DNA from: Acanthacorydalis orientalis
Lineage: Eukaryota; Arthropoda; Insecta; Megaloptera; Corydalidae
DNA length: 64,000 nt
NCBI GenBank assembly: GCA_034766995.1
Contig: CM068325.1
Coordinates: 6,680,274-6,744,273, forward strand
Direction of reading: 5' to 3'
The notes beneath the pieces were generated by a model, which had not been told where the DNA came from, did not search any database, and saw only the letters and a list, made by a program, of their open reading frames with translations. Of this stretch, positions 9,901 to 22,400 are shown piece after piece (the stretch's first letter is position 1; the number at the start of each line of letters is the position of its first letter). Both the position numbers and the translations under genes were made by a program.

Positions 9901-12900
9901 CGAATTCTTAGATTTTGGATGAAAAATCTGCTAAAACAGTCTTCTTTTTTGAATCTTTGCCTTGGTATAGATTTTCGGTTCGATTCTGGATCATTTCTTC
10001 CAGGAAAAACACTAGATCTACTTGTCACATGAGACGTTTGGGATCTGAACATAATCTTGATTAAATTTCTTGTGATTTAGAGACAGAATTTTCAGATTTT
10101 GGATGAAAAATCAGCCTAAACTGTATTTTTTTCAATATTTGCTTTGATGTAGCTTTTTGATTCGATTCTGGACCATTTCTTCCAGTAAAACACTAGATCT
10201 ACTTGTAAGATGAGACCTTTGGGATCTGAACAGAATCTTTCTTAGATTTCTTGTGATTTAGAGACAGAATTTTTAGATTTTGGATGAAAAATCTGCCTAA
10301 ATTGTATTTAAATCTTTGCTTTTGTGTAGCTTTTCGGTTCGATTATGGATCATTTCTTCCAGGAAAAACACTAGATCTACTTGTCACATGAGACCTTTGG
10401 GATCCGAACATAATCTTTATTAGATTTATTGTGATTTAGAGACCGAATTCTTAGATTTTGAATGAAAAGTGTGCCAAAACTGACTTCTTTTTTGAATCTT
10501 TGCTTTGGTGCAGCTTTCCGGTTCGATTATGGATCATTTCGTCCAGGAAAACACTTGATCTGCTTGTCACATGAGATCTTTGGGATCCGAACATAATCTT
10601 TATTAGATTTCTTGTGATTTAGAGAGAGAATTCTTAGATTTTGGATGAAAAATCTGCTAAAACAGTCTTCTTTTTTGAATCTTTGCTTTGGTATAGATTT
10701 TCGGTTCGATTCTGAATCATTTCGTCCAGGAAAACACTTGATCTGCTTGTCACATGAGATCTTTGGGATCCGAACATAATCTTTATTAGATTTCTTGTGA
10801 TTTAGAGAGAGAATTCTTAGATTTTGGATGAAAAATCTGCTAAAACAGTCTTCTTTTTTGAATCTTTGCTTTGGTATAGATTTTCGGTTCGATTCTGGAT
10901 CATTTCGTCCAGGAAAACACTTGACCTGCTTGTCACATGAGATCTTTGGGATCCGAACATAATCTTTATTAGATTTCTTGTGATTTAGAGAGAGAATTCT
11001 TAGATTTTGGATGAAAAATCTGCTAAAACAGTCTTCTTTTTTGAATCTTTACTTTGGTATAGATTTTCGGTTCGATTCTGGATCATTTCGTCCAGGAAAA
11101 CACTTGATCTGCTTGTCACATGAGATCTTTGGGATCCGAACATAATCTTTATTAGATTTCTTGTGATTTAGAGAGAGAATTCTTAGATTTTGGATGAAAA
11201 ATCTGCTAAAACAGTCTTCTTTTTTGAATCTTTGCTTTGGTATAGATTTTCGGTTCGATTCTGGATCATTTCTTCCAGGAAAACACTTGATCTGCTTGTC
11301 ACATGAGATCCTTGGGATCCGAACATAATCTTTATTAGATTTCTTGTGATTTAGAGAGCGAATTCTTAGATTTTGGATGAAAAATCTGCTAAAACAGTCT
11401 TCTTTTTTCAACCTTTGCTTTGGTATAGATTTTTGGTTAGATTCTGGATCATTTCGTCCAGGAAAACACTGAATCTGCTTGTCACATGAGATCTTTGAGG
11501 CATGCACATAACCTTTCTTAGATTTCTTGTGATTTAGAGAGCAAATTCTTAGATTTTGGATGAAAAGTGTGCCAAAACTGACTTCTTTTTTGAATCTTTG
11601 CTTTGGTGCAGCTTTCCGGTTCGATTATGGATCATTTCGTCCAGGAAAACACTTGATCTGCTTGTCACATGAGATCTTTGGGATCCGAACATAATCTTTA
11701 TTAGATTTCTTGTGATTTAGAGAGAGAATTCTTAGAATTTGGATGAAAAATCTGCTAAAACAGTCTTCTTTTTTGAATCTTTGCTTTGGTATAGATTTTC
11801 GGTTCGATTCTGAATCATTTCGTCCAGGAAAACACTGAATCTGCTTGTCACATGAGATCTTTGGATTCCAAACATAATCTTTATTAGATTTCTTGTGATT
11901 TAGAGAGCGAATTCTTAAATTTTGGATGAAAAATCTGCTAAAACAGTCTTCTTTTTTGAATCTTTGCCTTGGTATAGATTTTCGGTTCGATTCTGGATCA
12001 TTTCGTCCAGGAAAACACTGAATCTGCTTGTCACATGAGATCTTTGGATTCCAAACATAATCTTTATTAGATTTCTTGTGATTTAGAGAGAGAATTCTTA
12101 AATTTTGGATGAAAAATCTGCTAAAACAGTCTTCTTTTTTGAATCTTTGCTTTGGTATAGATTTTCGGTTCGATTCTGAATCATTTCGTCCAGGAAAACA
12201 CTGAATCTGCTTGTCACATGAGATCTTTGGATTCCAAACATAATCTTTATTAGATTTCTTGTGATTTAGAGAGAGAATTCTTAAATTTTGGATGAAAAAT
12301 CTGCTAAAACAGTCTTCTTTTTTGAATCTTTGCTTTGGTATAAATTTTCGGTTCGATTCTGGATCATTTCGTCCAGGAAAACACTGAATCTGCTTGTCAC
12401 ATGAGATCTTCGAGGCATGCACATAACCTTTCTTAGATTTCTTGTGATTTAGAGAGCGCATTCTTAGATTTTGGATGAAAAGTGTGCCAAAACTGACTTC
12501 TTTTTTGAATCTTTGCTTTGGTGCAGCTTTCCGGTTCGATTATGGATCATTTTTTTTAGGAAAACACTAGACCTACATGTTCTATGAGATCTTTAAGACC
12601 TGAACTGAACCTTTCTTAGATTTCCTATGATTTAGAGACCGAATTCTTAGATTTTAGATGAAAAATCTGCCTAAACTGTATTTTTTCTTAAATATTTGTT
12701 TTTGTGTAGCTTTTCGGTTCGATTATGGATCATTTCTTCCAGGAAAAACACTAGATCTACTTGTCACATGAGACCTTTGGGATCTGAGCATAATCTTTAT
12801 TAGATTTCTTGTGATTCAGAGACCGAATTCTTAGATTTTGGATGAAAAATCTGCCTAAACTGTATTTTTTCTTAAATGTTTGCTTTTGTGTAGCTTTTCG

Positions 12901-15900
12901 GTTCGATTATGGATCATTTCTTCCAGGAAAAACACTAGATCTACTTGTCACATGAGACGTTTGGGATCTGAACATAATCTTTATTAAATTTCTTGTGATT
13001 TAGAGACAGAATTCTTTGATTTTAGATGAAAAATCTGCTAAAGTTGTCTGTTCTAAAACTGTGTGTCTTTTCTTAAATCTTCACTTCGATGTAGCTTTTC
13101 GATTCAATTCTGGATCATTTCTTCCAGGAGAACACTAGATCTACTTGTAAGATTAGACCTTTGGTATCTGAACATAATCTTTCTTAGTTTTCTTGCGATT
13201 TAGAGACGAATTCCTAGATTTTGGACGACAAATCTGCCCGAACTCTCCTGTTTATAAAAACATTCCAATTCTTGGTTCTATTATAGATCATCTCTTCCAG
13301 AAAAGCACTAGATCTGTTTGTTAGATGTGATGTTTAGAACCTGAACTATATTTGGCTGACTCTCTGGACTTTGAATGGAAAATCTGCACGAACTTTCTTG
13401 TTTTTCGAAAAAATCTTCGACTCAGTGTAGCTTTTTGTTTCGATTCTCGTTCGGTTCTTGCAGAAGAAGATCTCCTTGTCAGATGATATCAGATTTTAGC
13501 TTGAAAAAATGTCGACAATTCGTCATTTTCGCGAAGCCTCTAACCATCCGAGTGATTCTCATTCGATCCTAGATCCTTTCTTCCCGAAAATCGTCCAGTT
13601 TCGATCCCTGATGAAGTAAAACAGAAGCTCGGACGTTCCCATTTTATCCATCGACATTTTCGAGCCGAGTCTTTATGTTCCCGAGCGAAAAAACGGTCGA
13701 CTCAGTCCCGTTTCGAGCCAAACCACTCCCGTCGACGATCCATATCCAATACCTGTAAAGCTCCATGCCTGTCCACCTCGAAAATCGTCCGGAAAAGTTT
13801 TGCAGCGCCCGAGGAACGTCTTGCGTTCGATTTCGAGACGGGATTCCGGTCGGGCGGACCCACTGATCGTTCCTGTCGATCCTGCTAGGTCCGTCGGACC
13901 AACCGGCCGGCTCGAAATACAGGACGAGGGCCGAGATCGAGCCGGACGCCTCGTTCGTCACGCACAAGACTTCGTACAAGCTGGCGCCGACGTTCGCGCG
14001 CACGTCGTCGAAGGTCGTCGTCGTCGATCAACAGGAGCTGATCGACAGGATCCAGTCGGATCCGGCCAGCGGTTTCGTCTACTTGATCTACTCGGTGCCG
14101 AGATGCTCGGAGTACTTCACGCCGTACTGTCTCAAGTAAGTGATCCGCGTTGCGGTCGTCCTCGCCCCGCTGCCACCGCCACTAGTTCCGGCACGTGCGG
14201 CATCCGGACGACGATTAGAAGAGGATCCGAGTCGAATATCCACTCGGGATCCACATCACTTAAATCCTCTCGGAGTCCCGAAAACCTACCGGAATATCCC
14301 ATAAGTGTCGGACACCAGCAGTCCCGCTTCTAGTTTCGGCGCGTGCGGCATCCACGGACAGATTTCGGAGACTGTGACGATATTTAAACTGAGTCCCGGA
14401 TCGCGACTGTCTACAGCCTACCAGGAGATGTCGCACGTGCCGAAACTAGCAGAGGGGGAGCCGTTCTCTAGTTTCGGCACGTGCGACGTCTGTAGGTCGC
14501 TTTTAGAGGAGAGTTTCGACGAGTAGTCGAGTCACTCTACTCCTCTAGAGTCTCTAGATCGTGATATCTTCTCCTATCCTCCGAAATCTATCTGGAGATG
14601 TCGCAAGTACCGAGATAAACAGAGTGATTTCCGTCCTCGGCTGTCAGTATCGGCGTCAGTGACATCTTCGGGTGGATCTCGGACATACTAACTGTTTTTC
14701 TAGCACATATCTTCCCATAAGTGTCTCTAAATCTACCCGGAGATGCCACACGTGCCGAAACTAGCAGAGGGGAGACAATTGTCCGGTCTCGGCGCTTGTG
14801 AATTTGTAGATTTTAGAGAGTTTCGACGAGTAGTCGAGTCTCTCTTCTCCTCGAGAGTCTCTAGATCGAGGTATCTTCTCCTATCCTCCGAAATCTAACT
14901 CGAGATGTCGCAAGTGCCGAGACAAACACAGTGATTTCTTCCCTGGCTGTTAGTATCGGCACCTGTGACATCTTCAGGTGGATCTCAGACATACTAAATG
15001 TTTTTCTAGCACATATCTTCCCATAAGTGTCTCTAAATCTACCCGGAGATGCCCCACGTGCCGAAACTAGCAGAGGGGAGACAATTGTCCGGTCTCGGCG
15101 CTTGTGAATTTGTAGATTTTAGAGAGTTTCGACGAGTAGTCGAGTCTCTCTTCTCCTCGAGAGTCTCTAGATCGAGGTATCTTCTCCTATCCTCCGAAAT
15201 CTAACTCGAGATGTCGCAAGTGCCGAGACAAACAGAGTGATTTCTTCTCTGACTGATAGTATCGGCGTCAGTGACATCTTCAGGTGGATCTCAGACATAC
15301 TAACTGTTTTTCTAGCACATATCTTCCCTTAAGTGTTTCTAAATCTACCCGGAGATGCCACACGTGCCGAAACTAGCAGAGGAGAGACAATTTTCTTGTT
15401 TCAGCACTTGTGACTCTAGATTTTAGAGAGTTTCGACGAGTACTCGAGTCACTCTTATTCTCTAGAGTCTCTAGATCGTGGTGTCTTCTCATATCCTCCG
15501 AAATCTGTCTGGAGATGTCGCAAGTGCCGAGACAAACACTGTGATTTCTTCCCTGGCTGTTAGTATCGGCGCCTGTGACATCTCCAGGTGGACCTCAGAC
15601 ATTCCAAGAATGTCTTGATTAGGGGAAGAATGTATCTTCCCCTAACCGCATGAAATCTAGAGAGATGCCGCACGCGCCGAAGCCAGTAACGGGAACCACG
15701 ATTCCGTTTCACGACTCTTCCGACAGGGTCGTCCCGTACGAGGAGATCGACAAGACGAACTTCCTGACGATGAGCTCGCACGGCGTGACGCAGTACCGCG
15801 GCACCGACGTGACGTACACGCCGATAGACCAGTGGCGGCACGAGTACAAGATGTACTGCAAGCTCGCGACGATAAAGACGTTCCGCCTGCACACGGAGTG

Positions 15901-18900
15901 GAAGGCGTTCCACGTGTGGCGCAAGTCGATCGTGCGGAGGAAGTACGGCGCGCCGCGACCGGCCGCTCGGTCGGCCTGTGCGCCGGCGCGGGTTCTCTAG
16001 ACAGGCGCCGGCGCTCTTTCCAGGTACCGCGACGCGCAGCGGAACCTCGACGGCTCGCTGTTCAGCCTGAACGCGGAGCTGCGGCGGACGCTGATCACGA
16101 TCAAGTCGATGTGCGGGGACCTCGAGAGGTTCGTGTTCACCGAGACGGCCGTGATCGAGAACTGGAACCTGTTCTATTTCGTCGAGGCGCAGGTACGTCC
16201 GAGCGGACGGATTGGAGGTAGCGTCGTCGATCATTGTCCGGTCTTGATCCGCAGATGGGGAAGGTCGAGTGCATCAAGGAGAAGGTCGCCGAGTTTCGCG
16301 AGACGATCAAGCTGCTGCTGAACAACACGTGCCACGCGGTGCTCCTCGAGGCCGGATACACGAGTGACGACAGCAACTTCAGAAAGTCGTTGATCGGTAA
16401 GACGTCGCGAGTCGACCGCAAAAGAAACATTTTTACTCTTAAAAAGACATTTTTAGTCTTTAAAGAAACATTTTTACTCTTAAAAATACATTTCTCCTCA
16501 TTAAAAAGAAATTTCTAGTCTTTAAAAAGATACTTATATTCTTTAAAAATACATTTCTGCTCTTTAAAAGACTTTCTTAGACTTTAAAATGCATTTTTAC
16601 TCTTTAAAGAAACATTATTACTCTTAAAAAGACATTTTTAGTCTTTAAAGAAAATTTTTACTCTTAAAAAGACATTTTTCCTCTCATTAAAAAGAAATTT
16701 TTAGTCTTTAAAAAGATACTTATATTCTTTAAAAAGACATTTCTACTCTTTAAAAGACTTTCTTAAACTTTAAAATGCATTTTTACTCTTTAAAGAAACA
16801 TTTTTACTCTTAAAAAGACATTTTTACTCTTTAAAGAAAATTTTTACTCTTAAAAAGACATTTTTCCTCTCATTAAAAAGAAATTTTTAGTCTTTAAAAA
16901 GATACTTATATTCTTTAAAAAGACATTTCTACTCTTTAAAAGATATTCTTAGACATTAAAATGCATTTTTACTCTTTAAAGAAACATTTTTACTCTGAAA
17001 AAGTCATTTTTACTCTGAAAAAGACATTTTTACTCTTTAAAGAAAATTTGTTACTCTTAAAAAGACTTTTTTCCTCATTGAAAAGAAATTTCTAGTCTTT
17101 AAAAAGATACTTATATGCTTTAAAAAGACATTTCTGCTCTTTAAAAGACTTTCTTAGACTTTAAAATGCATTTTTACTTTTTAAAGAAACATTTTTACTC
17201 TTAAAAAGACATTTTTACTCTTAAAAGAAAAATTTTTACTCTTAAAAAGACATTTTTCCTCATTAAAAAGAAATTTTTCGTCTTTAAAAAGATACTTATA
17301 TTCTTTAGAAAGACATTTCTACTCTTCAAAAGACTTTCTTCCACTTTAAAATGCATTTATACTCTTTAAGAAGACATTTTTACTATTTAAAGAAAAATGT
17401 TTACTCTTAAAGACATTTTTCCTCATTAAAAAGAAATTATTATTTTTTAAAAAGATACTAAAAGACTTTCTTACACTTTAAAATACATTTTTACTCTTTA
17501 AAAAGCCATTTTTACTCTTTAAAGAAAATTTTTACTCTTAAAAAGTAATTTTTCCTCATTAAAAAGAAAGTTTTGTCTTTAAAAAGATACTTATATTCTT
17601 TAAAAAGACATTTCTACTCTTTAAAAGATATTCTTAGACTTCAAAATGCATTTTTACTCTTTAAAAAACAATTTTACTCTTTACAGAAACATTTTTACTC
17701 TTAAGACATTTTTACTCTTTAAAGAAAATTTTTTACTCTTAAAAAGACATATTTACTCATTAAAAAGAAATTTCTAGTCTTTAAAAAGATACTTATATTC
17801 TTTAAAAAGACATTTCTACTCTTTACAAGACTTTCTTAGACTTTAAAATGCATTTTTATTCTTTAAAGAAACATTTTTACTCTTAAAAGGACAATTTTAC
17901 TCGTAAAGAAAATTTTTACTCTTAAAAAGTCATTTTTCCTCATTAAAAAGAAATTTTTAGTCTTTAAAAAGATACTTATATTCTTTAAAAAGACATTTCT
18001 GCTCTTTAAAAGACTTTCTTAGACTTTAAAATGCATTTTTACTCTTTAAAGAAACATTTTTATTCTTAAAAAGACATTTTTACTCTTTAAAGAAAATTTA
18101 CTCTTAAAAAGACATTTTTCCTCATCAAAAATAATTTTTTAGTCTTTAAAAAGATACTTATATTCTTTAGAAAGACATTTCTACTCTTCACAAGACTTTC
18201 TTCCACTTTAAAATGCATTTATACTCTTTAAAAAGACATTTTTACCATTTAAAGAAAAATGTTTACTCTTAAAGACACTTTTCCTCATTAAAAAGAAATT
18301 TTTAGTTTTTAAAAAGATACTAAAAGACATTCTTACACTTTGAAATAGATTTTTACTCCTTAAAAAGCCATTTTTACTCTTTAAAGAAAAATTTTTCTCT
18401 TAAAAAGACATTTTTCTCATTAAAAAGAAATTTTTGTCTTTAAAAAGATACTTACATTCTTTAGAAACACATTTCTACTCTTTAAAAAACTTTCTTACAC
18501 TTTAAAATGCATTTTTACTCTTTAAAAAACAATTATACTCTTTACAGAAACATTTTTACTCTTAAAAAGACATTTTTCCTCATTAAAAAGAAATTTTTAG
18601 TCTTTAAAAAGATACTAAAAGTCTTTCTTACACTTTAAAATACATTTTTACTCCTTAAAAAGCCATTTTTACTCTTTAAAGAAACATTTTTACTCTTAAA
18701 AAGACATTTTTCCTCATTAAAAAGAAATTTTTAGTCTTTAAAAAGATACTTATATTCTTTAGAAACACATTTCTACTCTTTAAAAAACTTTCTTAGACTT
18801 TAAAATGCATTTTTACTCTTTAAAAAACAATTTTACTCTTTACAGAAACATTTTTACTCTTAAAAAGACATTTTTCCTCATTAAAAAGAAATTTTTAGTC

Positions 18901-19401
18901 TTTAAAAAGATACTAAAAGACATTCTTACACTTTGAAATAGATTTTTACTCCTTAAAAAGCCATTTTTACTCTTTAAAGAAAAATTTTTACTCTTAAAAA
19001 GACATTTTCCTCATTAAAAAGAAATTTTTGTCTTTAAAAAGATACTTACATTCTTTAGAAACACATTTCTACTCTTTAAAAAACTTTCTTAGACTTTAAA
19101 ATGCATTTTTACTCTTTAAAAAACAATTTTACTCTTTACAGAAACATTTTTCCTCATTAAAAAGAAATTTTTAGTCTTTAAAAAGATACTAAAAGACTTT
19201 CTTACACTTTGAAATACATTTTTACTCCTTAAAAAGCCATTTTTACTCTTTAAAGAAACATTTTTACTCTTTAAAGAGACATTACGGCTTATTTATTAAG
19301 TATTCACCTTTATCTAAATCGGATTTTATTCATCCTGATCAACGTGGAGACTCCCTACAGTTCAGAAGTGGGTTAATTGGGACAATCTACATAAACTCTT
19401 T

Positions 19402-19453
<52 letters not shown>

Positions 19454-22400
19454 AATTTACAATAAAGATCAAAAAAGCGAATTTTTCCCCTACATGACGA
19501 GTATACTCGACACGAACGCTCAAGCGGTTAATCGTGCCCGGTCCACGCGCATCCTTGCAAGTTCACAGGAGGAGGCTCGATCTTCCTCTACTCGAAACAG
19601 AGGTCGTTGCTAATCCGTAGAACACTGACAGGCCGTCTCGAATGATCCACGGGACGTCTTTCCAAAAAAAAAAAAAAAAATACCGTCCTGATCCGTCCGC
19701 GCGTTTCGATCTGAAGCCTCCCCCCCCCACCCCGTCGCGCCAGACCCGACGACCGGTAACCGAGCACATTCGTTACAGCCGGCGGCCCGAAGCTCCTGAA
19801 GATGTCGTACATCGAGCAGGCGAAGAAGAAGCGGACCTGCGTGAAGATCTCCCGGTAAGGCCGGCGCGCGACGTCGCGTCGGTCCGGATCTGATCGGCTC
19901 GGTCTCTCTCTCTCTCGCGCAGGTTCATCACGGTCGTCGACTACATCATCCTCGGGTCGCTGCAAACGTTCCTCGTCTGTTCGACGAAGGAGTTCCTCGG
20001 CATCTTCGCTCTCCACTTCCGGTTCGTTCCAGACGCGGCGGCGCTCGCGGGGACGGACATCGACGCGGAGATCGCGGCGCCGAGGCCAGCCGACGTCCCG
20101 CAGGTCGCGCACCGTCCGAACCGTCGATCTCTCCGGAGCGCGACGGAAAGATCGACGGCGTGGATGAGAACCGTTCTTCCCGTCACAGCTGCCGCTGATC
20201 CTCGTCGACTTGGAATCGCATACCGAGCGCCTGTCGCTCAATCCGTCGAAGGACGTCACGCTCGAGGCGATGCTGAACCTGATGGACCTCTGGGAGGAGA
20301 TCACGTGCGCGGTGAAGCCGTTCCTCGCCGACTCGTTCTTCAGGCCGTTCATACAGTGAGTCGTCGATCGCCGGATCGTCGCCCGGCGGTCCACAACGTC
20401 CGCTCTGTTCTTCTTTTTTCCGCAGGCCGACGATCAACAACAAGTGCGAGGATCGACTGACGGGGTACGGCCCGACGCTGGTCACCGTGCTGCGCGACGA
20501 CGCCGACTACAACGTGACGAGGAGGGAGGTGCTCCGTCTGATCGACGCGAATTACGAGGCGGCGCGCGTTTACATGAAGCGGTTCGAGCCGATCCACGAG
20601 TTCGTGTGCGCCGACATAGCGATGGACCGCGGCCTGATCAAGAGCGAGACGAGTCAGTATCCGACCCGCGGCCCGCTCATCGCTCTGTGTGTAGATCTTT
20701 GCAGCGTTCGATCCGCGCCTCTCGCTCGTCTGTTCCAGTCCTGGAATCGTTCCGGGTGTACATCAAACGCTACCACGACGAGATCGAGACGCTCGAGCGG
20801 GTCGTCCTGAGGCAGCCGCTCGGGATCCTCTCGCTCCACATGAAGAACTTCGTCCAGTACACGCTGCCGGAGCCGACGAGCCTGCTGCAGACCTGCGAGA
20901 CGACGCTGCCGTGGTACGTTCGGCCGTGCGGGGCGCGCGTTTGTCTCGATAGGACGCGTGTCCGGATGTAGATCGGACCTGAGTGGTCGTCGCGATCCGC
21001 AAGGACGACTCAGGTCAGACATGTGATCCGATCCGGGTCCTATGTCTATGATTCGCGTTCGGATCTACTCGATCGACCGATAAGGACCTTCTTTGTGGGT
21101 CTTCGACGGCTCGCCGGATAGACAGAACGACTTCCGCATGGAATTCCGTTATAAGATCCCTGTGGATCATTGGGAGTAGCGTCCGAGACTGACGACCTGA
21201 GATGTAGCGAGAAGATTACAAGTGGAACGATTTTTTCGGATTTGGAACATTTTCCAGACGTTTTTTTTCCATTCCCTGCGACGTTTCCTTCGGTCAGACA
21301 CGTAGTCGTTGTAGATCTTCTAGAAGGATCTTGAGGTCGGATTTAATTCTTGTCTGATTAACAGTGCAGGACTTTTTAGGCTTCTCCGAACGTTTTATCG
21401 AATCTGGAACGATTTATTCATCCGATTCTAATGATAGATCCTTCTAGATCTTCTGGAAGGATCTTGAGACCGGATTTAATTCTTGTCTGATAAACCGTGC
21501 AGGACTTTTTAGGCTTCTCCGGACGTTTCATCGAATCCGGAACGATTTATTCATCCGATTCTAATGATAGATCCTTCTAGATCTTCTAGAAGGATCTTGA
21601 GGTCGGATTTAATTCTTGTCTGATTAACAGTGCAGGACTTTTTAGGCTTCTCCGAACGTCTCATCGAATCCGGAACGATTTATTCATCCGATTCTAATGA
21701 TAGATCCTTCTAGATCTTCCTGAAGGCGTCCATTTCGATTTGAACGGCTCGATGGAACTATTTGGACTTCATTCAGATCTATAAACCATCCGCGCAGTTC
21801 TTGTCGTTCTCTGTGCAGATTTCTTCAAAATATTCCATTGTAAGATCGTTGCAGATCCTTTAAAGTCATGTGTAGCGCTTCTATTTCGATTCAGATGACT
21901 TGTTGAAACTATTTGGACTTTTTCTCAGATCGATAAGTCATTCAAGAAGTTCTTCTCGTTCCATGTGTAGATTTCCTTAAAAGATTCCATTGTTAGATCG
22001 CTGTAGATCGTTGAAAATCACGTGTAGAGCTTCCATTCCAATTCAGATGACTTGTTGAAACTATTTGGGCTTTTCTCAGGTCTATAAATCATCCAAGCAG
22101 TTCTTTTCGTTCTCTGTGCAGATTTATTTAAAAGATTCCATTGTTAGATCGTAGTAGATCATTGAAAATCATGTGTAGAGCTTTTATTTCGATTCAAGTG
22201 ACTCGATGAATCGATGTAGGCTTCTTCTGATCTATAAATCATTCAGAAAGTTCTTTTCGTTCTCTGTGTAGATTTTCTTTAAAAGATTCCACTGTTAGAT
22301 CGCTGTAGATCCTTGAAAATCATGTGTAGAGCTTCTATTCAGATTCAAGCGACTCGATGAATCGATGTAGGCTTCTTCTGATCTATAAATCATTCAGAAA

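Noticed and set aside
11049..12461. Minus-strand ORFs of 152 and 278 codons in intron 3 as protein genes
   Set aside because: They are translations of the ~183-bp tandem repeat, whose length is a multiple of three. There is no recognisable domain, and flanking splice sites of the dynein gene span them.
13806..13848. Extra dynein exon with a TTGCAG acceptor and GTCGGG donor
   Set aside because: Exon 3 joins directly to 13889 in frame, and the extra exon would require a weak second acceptor (AATACAG). The simpler model was kept, though a very short extra exon is not fully excluded.
16420..19275. Scaffold/matrix attachment or replication origin in the AT-rich intron 7 satellite
   Set aside because: AT-richness alone does not support it, and no specific motif beyond the tandem repeat was seen.
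19588..20597. Long minus-strand ORFs across exons 8-12
   Set aside because: Shadows of GC-rich dynein exons. The + strand encodes conserved dynein sequence with proper splice sites.
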